The notes beneath the pieces were generated by a model. That model ran no database searches. It worked only from the letters and a program-made list of their open reading frames with translations, and was not told the DNA's origin. DNA of 64,000 nt from Planctomycetota bacterium (lineage in GTDB: Bacteria; Planctomycetota; UBA8742; UBA2392). The translations under genes were made by a program, and so were the position numbers. Below, piece by piece: positions 42,163-51,328 of this stretch (positions are counted from its first letter, which is position 1; every line of letters begins with the position of its first letter). Where the stretch lies: assembly GCA_022071975.1 (NCBI GenBank), contig JAJVIO010000065.1:1-64000 (forward strand), written 5' to 3'.

Positions 42163-42939
42163 TCAGGCCCTTACACTTTCGAAGCGGTCACGCTGGATGA
42201 TCAGGTCGCCCCCAACGTGCTTCACGCCAAGCCCCGGTGTGCGCTCTGCGTACAGCAGGGCGCGGTCCGTCACCAGGTCTCGCCCGACCGCCACCCGGGT
42301 CGCCAGGTCCTCAATCAGCAGGAAGCCGCCGGGTTCTTTCAGTTCCAGGGCCGCCGCAAGCGCAGCATCGACGCGGGCGATCTTCTGGTCAACAGGCTCG
42401 GGGTCAAACAGGTTTTCGAACAGCGCCGGCAGGATGGCGCCGTCCATCGGCGTGGTCACCGACCATCCCGGGCTCGCGTACTCAATCAGGCAGGCGCGCC
42501 AGTTTGGCCCTCCGCTGAGGGCGCGGATCAGCTCGTCGTCATGGCCCAGGCCGTGCTCGTCGCGTACGCCGGCGATACCCATGATGAAGTAGATGTCGGG
42601 CCGCAGTGGCGCCAGCGACCAGCGCAGAGTTTCCTGGATTGCGTCCGCCGTAAAGCGGCGTTTGCTGAACGAGAAGTCGAGCACGACGCACACCTTGACC
42701 GCGGCCAGGCCCAGCATCGGCTTGTGCAGCAGACCGACGCTTTCGCGGCGGCAGAAACCGCCGCTGCCGGTGGGGGACAGGTCGCCGGAGCGATAGCTGC
42801 GGCGGCTGACGCGGTTGGGGTCGAAATCGTAGAGCGAGCCTTCCGCCGGGTGGGGCAGCATGCGTTGGCGCACAATGCGGCTTTCCAGCCCGGAAAACAG
42901 GCTTTGCATGGCGGAAAGCGCGGCGGAACGATCGGTCAT
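42163..42939 (-). CDS. von Willebrand A-like protein heading the ESCRT-like cluster
   Basis: 258 residues from the ATG at 42939 (GGAG 5 bases upstream); the frame stays open upstream but overlaps the divergent ABC gene. The core strand KVCVVLDFSFSKRRF contains a D-x-S-x-S sequence (D88, S90, S92), the MIDAS metal motif of vWA domains, followed by helix-strand alternation (IQETLRWSLAPLRPDIYFIM). Residues 35-75 are Arg/Ser-rich. It may be an adaptor for the ATPase, as vWA proteins often pair with AAA ATPases. Homology beyond the MIDAS motif cannot be confirmed by eye. Confidence 0.62.
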   Translation of the reverse strand: MTDRSAALSAMQSLFSGLESRIVRQRMLPHPAEGSLYDFDPNRVSRRSYRSGDLSPTGSGGFCRRESVGLLHKPMLGLAAVKVCVVLDFSFSKRRFTADAIQETLRWSLAPLRPDIYFIMGIAGVRDEHGLGHDDELIRALSGGPNWRACLIEYASPGWSVTTPMDGAILPALFENLFDPEPVDQKIARVDAALAAALELKEPGGFLLIEDLATRVAVGRDLVTDRALLYAERTPGLGVKHVGGDLIIQRDRFESVRA

Positions 42940-42978
42940 GCGGCTCCAGAGGCCGCCCATCGGCCTCACTTCGCACCG

Positions 42979-42984
42979 AGTATA
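42979..42984 (-). promoter_or_regulatory. Candidate -10 box (TATACT) for the ESCRT-like operon
   Basis: On the minus strand TATACT lies about 40 bases before the ATG at 42939 in the 138-base divergent gap. No convincing -35 hexamer is visible, so the assignment is weak. Confidence 0.3.
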
Positions 42985-43077
42985 ACTAATTTCGCCGCTG
43001 GTACAGGGGCGACGCGTTGCATCCGGCGCGGCGGCGTCTAGTTTGGGGCCCGGTTTGGGCGGCTTGGAAGGCGGCAG

Positions 43078-44910
43078 TTGGCGGAAGCGTATCACGACGA
43101 CGATGAGTTCCTTGGCAAGGCGTACGACGCCCGGCTGATCAAGCGCCTGGTGCCATACGCGCGGCCGTACCTCGGCCTGGTTGTCTGGGGCACCTTGTTC
43201 ATGCTGCTCGCGGCCGGTTGCGAGCTTGTGATCCCCCTGATTGTTAGGGATACGGTCAACGGTCCTTTCACGGTGATGGGCAGCGAGGCCGCCAGCGACG
43301 CCGACAAGCAGGCGGCCTGGAGCACGCTGGCCTGGTTCTCGTTCGGCTTCCTGGCCCTGGTGGCCGTGCAGTTCTTCGCGCGCTACGGCAACACCTACCT
43401 GTTCCAGAAGCTTGGCCAGCGCGCGGTGCTGGACCTGCGCCAGGACACCTACGCCCACATCCAGCGCCTGCCCCTGCGCTTCTTTGACCGCAACCCGGTC
43501 GGCCGCCTGGTCACCCGCGTGACCAGCGACGTGGAGGCGATCGGCGAAGTATTCGCCTCAGGCCTGGTGCAGCTGGCCGGCGACGCGCTGGTGGTGGTAG
43601 GCGCGCTCACCATGATGATGCTGCTGAGCTGGCAGCTTGGGCTGATCGTGGTCGGCTCCATCCCGGTGATGGCGTTCCTGACCTGGATCTTTCGCGGCCG
43701 TGCACGCAATGCGTTCCGCGAAATGCGCGTGAAGCTGGCGGTGGTGAACAGCTTCCTGAATGAGACCATCCAGGGCTGGCGCATCACGCGCATCTTCGGC
43801 ACAGAGAAGCAGATGGCCGAGAAGTTCGACCAGCGCAGCAGCGACTACCGTGACGCAACCTACCGCACGGTTTTCAACTTCAGCCTGTTCTTCCCGATCG
43901 TGGAATTCGCGGGCACCCTGTGCGTGATGCTGGTGGTGTGGTGGGGAACCAAGAGCATCTTCGAGAAGCAGCTCGACTTCGGGACCTTCTTCGCCTTCTT
44001 CCTGTACACGCCCATGATGTTCCGGCCGATCCGGGAAATGAGCGAAAAGTACAACGTGCTGCAGAGCGCCATGGCCAGCGCGGAGCGGCTGTTCCGCATT
44101 CTGGACACGAAGAACGACGTGGAAGACCCGGCCCAGCCCAAGGCGCCGGCCATCACGGGCGAAATCGAGTTCCGCAACGTGTGGTTTGCCTACCAGGGCG
44201 AGGATTGGGTGCTCAAAGACGTCAGCTTCAAGGTGCCGGCCGGCAGCTCATTGGCGCTGGTGGGGGCGACCGGCAGCGGCAAGACCACGATCATCAGCCT
44301 GCTGATGCGCTTCTACGACATCCAGAAGGGCAGCATCCTCATTGACGGGGTGGACATCCGCCACATGAGCAAGGCCCACCTGCGTGAGGCCTTCAGCCTG
44401 GTGCTGCAGGATGTGTTCCTGTTCGCGGGCACAGTGCTGGACAACATCCGGCTGGGCAACACGGAGATCACGCGCGAGCAGGTGGAGCAGGCGGCACGCG
44501 TGGTGCACGCCCACGACTTCATCATGAGCCTGCGGGGCGGCTACGACGCGCCGGTGGCCGAGCGCGGGGCGACCTTCAGCGCCGGCCAGCGCCAGTTGCT
44601 GGCCTTCGCGCGGGCGCTGGCGTTCAACCCGAAGATCCTGGTGCTGGACGAGGCTACCAGCAATATCGACAGCGAAACCGAGGCGCTGATCCAGGACGCG
44701 CTGAGCCAGCTGATGCAAGGCCGCACGGCCGTGGTGGTGGCGCACCGGCTGAGCACCATCACCCACAGCGACAACATACTGGTGCTCCACAAGGGCGAAG
44801 TGGTCGAGCAAGGCAGCCACACAGAGTTGCTGCAACAAAACGGCCGCTACGCCAAGCTGTACCAGCTGCAGTTCGCCAACGGCACCAAGGCTGAAACCAA
44901 GGCCGGTTAA
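43078..44910 (+). CDS. ABC transporter, MsbA-like exporter half-transporter
   Basis: 610 residues, TTG start with GGAAGG 7 bases upstream. Six-helix membrane domain (about 20-325) and nucleotide-binding domain (about 360-600): Walker A GATGSGKTT, Q loop LVLQDVFLF, signature FSAGQRQLLAFARAL (first position Phe, third Ala instead of LSGGQ), Walker B ILVLDEATSNID and H-loop VVVAHRLSTI. Substrate cannot be inferred; relatives export lipids or drugs. It is divergent from the vWA-like gene, so co-regulation with the ESCRT-like cluster is possible. Confidence 0.93.
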   Translation: MAEAYHDDDEFLGKAYDARLIKRLVPYARPYLGLVVWGTLFMLLAAGCELVIPLIVRDTVNGPFTVMGSEAASDADKQAAWSTLAWFSFGFLALVAVQFFARYGNTYLFQKLGQRAVLDLRQDTYAHIQRLPLRFFDRNPVGRLVTRVTSDVEAIGEVFASGLVQLAGDALVVVGALTMMMLLSWQLGLIVVGSIPVMAFLTWIFRGRARNAFREMRVKLAVVNSFLNETIQGWRITRIFGTEKQMAEKFDQRSSDYRDATYRTVFNFSLFFPIVEFAGTLCVMLVVWWGTKSIFEKQLDFGTFFAFFLYTPMMFRPIREMSEKYNVLQSAMASAERLFRILDTKNDVEDPAQPKAPAITGEIEFRNVWFAYQGEDWVLKDVSFKVPAGSSLALVGATGSGKTTIISLLMRFYDIQKGSILIDGVDIRHMSKAHLREAFSLVLQDVFLFAGTVLDNIRLGNTEITREQVEQAARVVHAHDFIMSLRGGYDAPVAERGATFSAGQRQLLAFARALAFNPKILVLDEATSNIDSETEALIQDALSQLMQGRTAVVVAHRLSTITHSDNILVLHKGEVVEQGSHTELLQQNGRYAKLYQLQFANGTKAETKAG

Positions 44911-44916
44911 TCCAAG

Positions 44917-44936
44917 CCCAGCCCGCAAGGGCTGGG
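44917..44936. terminator. Hairpin after the ABC transporter gene
   Basis: 8-bp perfect stem (44917-44924 with 44929-44936), GCAA loop, starting 7 bases after the stop. No T-tract follows. Confidence 0.5.
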
Positions 44937-44969
44937 TCTGGGTGAGTGCACGAAACGCTTCGCATGCAG

Positions 44970-45260
44970 ATGGATTCCAAGGGAAACCCAGCCGTGGATG
45001 CCGGAACCCGCCGGCTGTGGGGGGTTATCCTTGCCTGTCCCGGTTTGCTATTGGTTGCGCTACTGCTGCTGCTTGGAGTAGTGCAGAATCTCGGCGAGTG
45101 GGAAGGCAGCGCCTATCCGCTGTTCCCGATCACCGCATTCCTGCTGTCTGTTTCACCCCTTGGCGTACTGGTCTCGCGCGGCGTTGTGCGTTGGATTGCC
45201 GCCTTTGCGGCTGCTGGGTCGTACGCGATGCTGGCCTGGGTTGTGATCTCGACCCAATAG
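44970..45260 (+). CDS. Small membrane protein, two or three transmembrane helices
   Basis: 96 residues from the ATG at 44970; in-frame starts at 44946 (GTG) and 44964 are possible and none has a good ribosome-binding site. Hydrophobic helices at about 18-38, 49-64 and 72-90 (RLWGVILACPGLLLVALLLL; AFLLSVSPLGVLVS). No homologous family recognised. It lies between the ABC transporter and the toxin-antitoxin pair. Confidence 0.5.
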   Translation: MDSKGNPAVDAGTRRLWGVILACPGLLLVALLLLLGVVQNLGEWEGSAYPLFPITAFLLSVSPLGVLVSRGVVRWIAAFAAAGSYAMLAWVVISTQ

Positions 45261-45334
45261 ACTCAAACATTGGTTACCTGAATCCGAATACCGCGGAGGC
45301 GGTAAAAAACGTATGATCTGGCAAGGAGCAGTTG

Positions 45335-45568
45335 ATGAAGCTCAGGGACAGGATTGAAGCCAAACCCGGGGTCCTCGGCGGCAAGCCCGTGATTGAGGGC
45401 ACGAGGATTTCCGTCGAGTTGATCCTGGACTTCCTCGCCAGTGGCACGACAGTCGAGGAACTGCTGAAGGATTATCCGCACCTTACTCGGGAAGACATTC
45501 TTGCGTGTGTTGCGTATGCTGCTGACACTCTGCGCAGTGAACGCGTCTACCCCGTATCATCCTCGTAG
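45335..45568 (+). CDS. DUF433 antitoxin-like protein
   Basis: 77 residues. The DUF433 sequence is clear: KPGVLGGKPVIEGTRISVEL (10-29), then DFLASGTTVEELLKDYPHLT and ADTLRSER at the end. DUF433 proteins are commonly antitoxins paired with DUF5615 PIN-like proteins, as here. AAGGAG lies 6 bases before the ATG; the stop overlaps the start of the next gene by one base, which fits co-translation. Confidence 0.92.
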   Translation: MKLRDRIEAKPGVLGGKPVIEGTRISVELILDFLASGTTVEELLKDYPHLTREDILACVAYAADTLRSERVYPVSSS

Positions 45569-45960
45569 TGCGCATCCTTGCCGACGAGAACATTCCGCTC
45601 CAACTCGTCCAACACCTGCGGGCGGCGGGACATGACGTTCGCAGCATCCGGGAAGAAGTCCGGGGCGAAGCCGACTTGAACATCGCGATGCTTTGCTCTT
45701 CCGACAACCGCCTGCTCCTTACTTACGACAAGGACTTCGGAGAACTCGTATTCGCCCCGCCTGAAACAGCTCCAGCGGACTGGGCAAAAGCTGGCGTTGT
45801 GCTGCTGAGACTGAAGGGCATGCCGTATGAGGACCGCAGCAGTCGAGTCCTGCATGTGTTGAACTCCGGCGGGTTCACTTTCGATGGCTTCTTCACAGTG
45901 ATCGAGTCGGATCGAATCCGGCAGCGGTCACTGCGCCCGCACCTAACCGATGAGTCTTGA
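45568..45960 (+). CDS. DUF5615 PIN-like toxin
   Basis: 130 residues, GTG start overlapping the antitoxin stop. PIN-like acidic residues: RILADENIPLQLVQHLRAAG (first Asp and Glu), then LLLTYDKDFGEL. A Gly-Phe-rich end follows (GGFTFDGFFTVIE). PIN-fold toxins are ribonucleases that block growth; activity of this subgroup is inferred from family context. The last 18 bases overlap the 3' end of the convergent ThiF-family gene. Confidence 0.9.
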   Translation: MRILADENIPLQLVQHLRAAGHDVRSIREEVRGEADLNIAMLCSSDNRLLLTYDKDFGELVFAPPETAPADWAKAGVVLLRLKGMPYEDRSSRVLHVLNSGGFTFDGFFTVIESDRIRQRSLRPHLTDES

Positions 45961-46950
45961 ATGCACCGAGTTGGCGCGCCCTACATCGCCGGTGCCGTGC
46001 ACCAATGCGCGGCCGTCTTTGTACAGGGTAATGGTCAGGCCCTCGAACTCGGCCCTCAGCAGGTAGTCGTTCTCTGTGCTTAGCCTGGCGGCGTTGCGTA
46101 TGCGCTCGCGGGCGGCAGCGTAATCGAACTCTCCTTCCGGGCTGATCTGTACGCTATCACGGCCGCAGAGTGTGGCGTGGCGGGTGGCGCGTTTGCCCTC
46201 CAGCCAGGGGAACTGTTTCCGGCCGCAGGTTGGGCAGTCGGGCCATGGCCTTGACGCGTCAACGCCAGTGCGCTCGCCGCTCCACAGGTCAACCGTCAGC
46301 ATCCTGCACAGCAGGGTGTCGGTGTTGCCGCTCATGATCTTCAGCGCCACCACGCTGGACCATGCCACGGCCTGCAGCACGGCCGGCATGATGATGCCCG
46401 TGGTATCGCAGGTTTCGCCGCCCGCGGCGGGCTGGTCCTCCAGCAGGCAGGTCAGGCAGGCGGTCTTGCCCGGCAGCACCGGCATGCAGGTGGCGCGTGA
46501 AGACACGCAGCCGGCATACACCCAGGGCAGCCCGTGCTTGACGGCCAGGTCGTTGATCAGGAAACGCGTCTCGAAGTTGTCGCTGGCGTCCAGGATGATG
46601 CTGGCGCCTTGCGCCAGCTTCTCGGCGTTGCGGAAGTTGAAGTCACTGACCTCGGCGCGGATCTCCACTTCACTGTTTACGTCGACCAGCCTGCGCCGCG
46701 CGGCCTCGGCCTTGGGCAGAGCTTCACGGGCGTCCTGCTCGGTGAACAGCGACTGGCGCTGCAGGTTGCTGAATTCGACGATGTCGCGGTCCACGATGGT
46801 CAGGCCGCCGACGCCGGCGCGCACACAGAACTCGGCCAGGTGCGTGCCCAGCGCGCCGCAGCCCACCAGCAGCACACGCGAAGCACGAATGCGGCGTTGG
46901 CCCTCGGGGCCAATGGGTGCAAACAGCTCCTGGCGTGAGTAACGCGACAT
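45943..46950 (-). CDS. ThiF/MoeB/HesA-family sulfur-carrier adenylyltransferase
   Basis: 335 residues. E1-like enzyme that adenylates the C-terminus of a sulfur-carrier protein (ThiS or MoaD). Begins MSRYSRQELFAPIGPEGQRR; nucleotide loop VLLVGCGALGTHLAEF; DRDIVEFSNLQRQSLF; catalytic region SIILDASDNFETRFLIND; two CxxC pairs (CLTCLLEDQ and CPTCGRKQF) for zinc. A C-terminal 75-residue extra domain (DSVQISPEGEFDYAAARERI on) is common in a ThiF subgroup. No thiS, moaD or thiG adjoins, so thiamine or molybdopterin cannot be chosen. Confidence 0.92.
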   Translation of the reverse strand: MSRYSRQELFAPIGPEGQRRIRASRVLLVGCGALGTHLAEFCVRAGVGGLTIVDRDIVEFSNLQRQSLFTEQDAREALPKAEAARRRLVDVNSEVEIRAEVSDFNFRNAEKLAQGASIILDASDNFETRFLINDLAVKHGLPWVYAGCVSSRATCMPVLPGKTACLTCLLEDQPAAGGETCDTTGIIMPAVLQAVAWSSVVALKIMSGNTDTLLCRMLTVDLWSGERTGVDASRPWPDCPTCGRKQFPWLEGKRATRHATLCGRDSVQISPEGEFDYAAARERIRNAARLSTENDYLLRAEFEGLTITLYKDGRALVHGTGDVGRANSVHSRLIG

Positions 46951-46954
46951 GGCG

Positions 46955-47551
46955 CTAGTGTTGCGCCTTCCGCGCGTCCCGCAAGGCCCCGAAGTAGGGG
47001 ATGATGCTGAGCATGCTGACCGCGCCCGTGATGCCGATCAGCACCATGTTCAGCGGCTTCACCCAGCTTGCGATGCCGGGCCAGTAATGGGTAAAAAACT
47101 CCAGCCAGCACAGGGCGATCAGCACCAGCGTCTGCACCAGAGTCTTCAGCTTGCCCCAAATGTTGGCGGCCAGTACCACGCCAAGTGCTGAGGCCGTGGG
47201 CCGGATGTACACGTGCTGCACGAATTCGCGCAGCATGAACGGCAGCGCAAACCAGATGGGGTAAGCGCCGGCCAGTGCCAGCGCCGTCCACACGATCACG
47301 AAGAACACCGCGTCGGCCAGCGGATCGAAAATCTTGCCAAGGTCGGAAACCTGCTTCTGGCGCCGCGCGAAGTAGCCGTCGCAGACATCCGTGAACATCG
47401 CAAGTCCGCCGGCCCAGCCGCCCACCCACAGGCCCCAGTAAGTTTCCTGCAGGAAGAAAAACGCGCACACCGGCGCCAGCGCGAAGCGAGCGAACGTAAA
47501 CACGTTCGCCAGCGTCCAGAAACTCACACGTGCGGTTGCGGCCTCGTTCAT
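46955..47551 (-). CDS. CDP-alcohol phosphatidyltransferase (PgsA-like)
   Basis: 198 residues. Integral membrane enzyme of phospholipid synthesis. The CDP-AP signature D-x2-D-G-x2-A-R-x8-G-x3-D-x3-D is present as FTDVCDGYFARR (residues about 53-64) and LGKIFDPLAD, so it should be active. About five to six hydrophobic helices. Likely phosphatidylglycerolphosphate synthase but other alcohol acceptors are possible. The last gene of a minus-strand set with PII upstream (12 bases) and ThiF downstream. Confidence 0.92.
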   Translation of the reverse strand: MNEAATARVSFWTLANVFTFARFALAPVCAFFFLQETYWGLWVGGWAGGLAMFTDVCDGYFARRQKQVSDLGKIFDPLADAVFFVIVWTALALAGAYPIWFALPFMLREFVQHVYIRPTASALGVVLAANIWGKLKTLVQTLVLIALCWLEFFTHYWPGIASWVKPLNMVLIGITGAVSMLSIIPYFGALRDARKAQH

Positions 47552-47563
47552 GGCCGGAGCTTC

Positions 47564-47875
47564 CTATCCCGGCGTGCGCGCATCAAGCACCCAGATTTTG
47601 CCGTCGCCCTGGCGCCCGGTGCGGCAGGCCTGCAACACGGCATCAACCGCACGCTTCAGGTCGTCCGGCGCCACAGCGAACTCAACCCGCATACGGGGCA
47701 AGAAGGCCACCGCGAAGCGGTCGTTCCGGTAGTCCCTGAGGTGATCCTTCTGGCGGCCGTAACCGCGTGCCTCGGAGTGCGTGACATTCTCGACACCTGC
47801 GGCACTCAACGCGCGCAAGCAGGCCTCCAGTTTGAAGGGCTTGATCACCGCTACCACCTGGCGCATGGCTGCCAT
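47564..47875 (-). CDS. Short PII-like nitrogen regulatory protein
   Basis: 103 residues; canonical PII proteins have about 112. The fold is clear: RQVVAVIKPFKLEACLRALS, VTHSEARGYGRQKDHLRDYR (T-loop base), FAVAFLPRMRVEFAVAPDDL and CRTGRQGDGKIWVLD. At the uridylylation site (Tyr51 in E. coli GlnB) there is Phe (NDRFAV), so GlnD-type modification at that site is impossible. The C-terminal RIRTGE-type strand that contacts ATP phosphates is missing. It may still bind 2-oxoglutarate or act like a PII-like protein of another pathway. No amtB or glnA adjoins. Confidence 0.88.
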   Translation of the reverse strand: MAAMRQVVAVIKPFKLEACLRALSAAGVENVTHSEARGYGRQKDHLRDYRNDRFAVAFLPRMRVEFAVAPDDLKRAVDAVLQACRTGRQGDGKIWVLDARTPG

Positions 47876-48049
47876 GCTGGCACCCTTAGTTCACACTGCC
47901 GAAACGACTGTCATAGCGACAGCGACTTGTACCACGGGCAGGCAAGTGCGTCAACGTAAGTATCGTTATCATAGTGGCTTACACCAGCAGCTGCACGCAA
48001 CAGACGAATGGCATTGCCTTTGCACTTACCGGGCGCTGAAAGGTACCCA

Positions 48050-48421
48050 ATGGCTTCGACCCATCATTCCGTGCTGCTGGTGGACGACAACGTCGGCCTG
48101 CGCGCCGGTCTGGCCATGGTACTTGAGGACGAAGGCCTGGAGACCGTGCAGGCCGAGCGCGGAGACGAAGCCATTCGCCTGGTGCAGGAAGTCCGCTTCG
48201 ACCTGCTGGTGCTCGACCTGAACTTGCCGGACATGACGGGCGTGCGCGTCTACACCAGTGTCGCCCAAGAATTGGCCAAGCCGCGCTGCATCTTCATGAC
48301 GGCCGAGGCCAGCGAAGAGTTGATCGAACAGGCCCTGCGCCTGCAGCCCCTGCGGCTGCTGCGCAAGCCCTTTGAAGTGAACGTTTTCCGTGACCTGGTG
48401 CGCCGCGCCGTCGCGAACTGA
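48050..48421 (+). CDS. Single-domain response regulator (CheY-like receiver)
   Basis: 123 residues from the ATG at 48050 (AAAGG upstream). Receiver marks: SVLLVDDNVGLR (acidic pair), VLDLNLPDMTGV (phospho-Asp), FMTAEAS and LLRKPFEV (Lys). No output domain. It may relay a phosphate or act by binding. Its stop overlaps the next start (TGATG), and groES follows 453 bases later in the same direction, so chaperonin expression may be coupled to this transcript. Confidence 0.93.
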   Translation: MASTHHSVLLVDDNVGLRAGLAMVLEDEGLETVQAERGDEAIRLVQEVRFDLLVLDLNLPDMTGVRVYTSVAQELAKPRCIFMTAEASEELIEQALRLQPLRLLRKPFEVNVFRDLVRRAVAN

Positions 48422-48855
48422 TGAACATGAGCACGAACCGACTGCCCACGCCGAAGCCCGAAGACCAGCAGCCGCCGGTCACCAAACTCGTCGTGGTGCA
48501 GACGCCGCTGGGCATGGTGAAGCTGGCGGTGCCCGTAAGCCTGACCCCCGACGGCAAAGATCCGCTGACCGTCGCCATGGAAACCTTCCAGAACGCCGTG
48601 GACGAAGGCGCCGAAGACCCCCTGGCGCACACGCTGATGCAGCTCAAGCAGATGTCCGACGCCGGCAGCAACCAGCCGCTGGTGATGGGCCTCGCGATCC
48701 TGAAACAGATGGCCGACAGCGGCATGCTGCCGCCGATGGCCGCGCTGATCGCCGGCACCGGCATTTCACCCGAATTCGTGTCGAGCGCGCTCGCGCAGGT
48801 CACGCCCGAGCGCCGCAGCATTTTTGACAAACTGGAAACGGTTTACCTGAACTAG
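48421..48855 (+). CDS. Uncharacterised protein upstream of groES
   Basis: 144 residues. N-terminal 20 residues are Pro/Asn-rich, then a strand pair (TKLVVVQTPLGMVKLAVPVS) and mainly helices (LAHTLMQLKQMSDAG; LVMGLAILKQMADSGMLPPM). The repeated LKQM(A/S)D motif hints at internal duplication. No known domain. It overlaps the response regulator stop by one base and stands 19 bases before groES. Confidence 0.7.
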   Translation: MNMSTNRLPTPKPEDQQPPVTKLVVVQTPLGMVKLAVPVSLTPDGKDPLTVAMETFQNAVDEGAEDPLAHTLMQLKQMSDAGSNQPLVMGLAILKQMADSGMLPPMAALIAGTGISPEFVSSALAQVTPERRSIFDKLETVYLN

Positions 48856-48874
48856 ATCCGCGGAGAGCAAGCAC

Positions 48875-49168
48875 ATGGCAACGAACGTTCGTCCCCTCAA
48901 CGACAAGGTGCTCATCGAGCGCGCCAAGGCCGAAGAGAAGACCAAGGGCGGCATCATCCTGCCCGACAGCAGCAAGGAAAAGCCCAAGGAAGGCAAGATC
49001 GTGGCCGTGGGACAGGGCCGCATCACCGAGCAGGGCGAGCGCCTGCCCTTCCAGGTCAAGAAGGGTGACCGCGTACTGTTCAAGAGCTACGCCGGCACGG
49101 ACGTCAAGATCGACGGCAAGGACTACATCCTGATGAGCGAGGAAGAGATTCTCGCGATCGTCGAGTAG
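48875..49168 (+). CDS. groES: Co-chaperonin GroES (Cpn10)
   Basis: 97 residues, normal length. Lid of the GroEL folding chamber. LNDKVLIERAKAEEKTKGGI (mobile loop region with GGIILPDS) and the end DGKDYILMSEEEILAIVE are characteristic. GAGAGC precedes the ATG. It is followed after a repeat-filled 107-base gap by groEL. No CIRCE (HrcA) inverted repeat is seen before it. Confidence 0.97.
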   Translation: MATNVRPLNDKVLIERAKAEEKTKGGIILPDSSKEKPKEGKIVAVGQGRITEQGERLPFQVKKGDRVLFKSYAGTDVKIDGKDYILMSEEEILAIVE

Positions 49169-49174
49169 AGAAGC

Positions 49175-49265
49175 AGGTTGTAGGTGACAGGTAGCAGGTT
49201 GTAGGGCGTAACCCGCAACCGCCGCCTCAACCCTACAACCAACCACCCAAAACCTAATACCTGAG
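49175..49265. repeat. Inverted GTAGGTTGTAGG-type repeat between groES and groEL
   Basis: Left arm (49175-49206) GGTTGTAGGTGACAGG followed by CAGGTTGTAGGG; right arm (49231-49265) CCCTACAACCAACCACC followed by AAAACCTAATACCTG. The arms are inverted, as in the S23 cassette at 40374-40862, but enclose only 24 bases. It may be an empty cassette or MITE. Confidence 0.65.
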
Positions 49266-49275
49266 GAACCGACTC

Positions 49276-50955
<1,680 letters not shown>

Positions 50956-50983
50956 GCAACGCGCCCGTCACGAACGCAGAAAA

Positions 50984-51005
50984 AGCCCCCGCGCAAGCGG
51001 GGGCT
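50984..51005 (+). terminator. Intrinsic terminator after groEL
   Basis: 9-bp perfect stem (50984-50992 with 50997-51005), GCAA loop, preceded by AAAA; only a weak T-run follows. Confidence 0.7.
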
Positions 51006-51013
51006 GTGCTTTA

Positions 51014-51165
51014 GGGGACTGTCCCCGCAGTCGGGGACTGTCCCCGTTTTCAAGACAAGCTTAGACGTCCAACCACGATGAGCTGGCGCGAGCGGTGTTG
51101 AGCTCTTCTGTACATCCAGGAGATTGGGACGACGGGGACAGTCCCCAACTGCGGGGACAGTCCCC
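51014..51165. repeat. Inverted pair of GGGGACTGTCCCC dyads (REPIN-like), copy 2
   Basis: Left half 51014-51047 and right half 51132-51165 each have two dyads; the right half is the reverse complement of the left with a single mismatch in 34 bases. The enclosed 84 bases contain no gene. The same element occurs at 14710-14801 with a shorter centre. Confidence 0.88.
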
Positions 51166-51166
51166 T

Positions 51167-51328
51167 TCACTCGCCTTCGCGCGGGTCTTTGTTTTCGATC
51201 TGCTTCTGGTGGACGCGGGCGGATTGCTTTGAGGCGTACACGATCACGGCCGCAATGCCCACAAACAGGATCACGCCGCCGACAATCTGCAGCGCGTGCC
51301 CGAAGATCCAGTCCACTACCTGCTGCAT
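51167..51328 (-). CDS. 53-residue membrane protein
   Basis: Short cytosolic start, one transmembrane helix (IVGGVILFVGIAAVIVYAS, about 14-32) and a charged tail (HQKQIENKDPREGE). The start codon overlaps the stop of the threonine aldolase gene (TGATG), so the two are translationally coupled. It is too small for domain recognition, but the hydrophobic profile and coupling favour a real gene. Confidence 0.65.
   Translation of the reverse strand: MQQVVDWIFGHALQIVGGVILFVGIAAVIVYASKQSARVHQKQIENKDPREGE

Noticed and set aside
42940..43458. Upstream extension of the vWA-like protein
   Set aside because: The frame is open but overlaps the divergent ABC transporter gene; the ATG at 42939 has a good GGAG and marks a sensible start.
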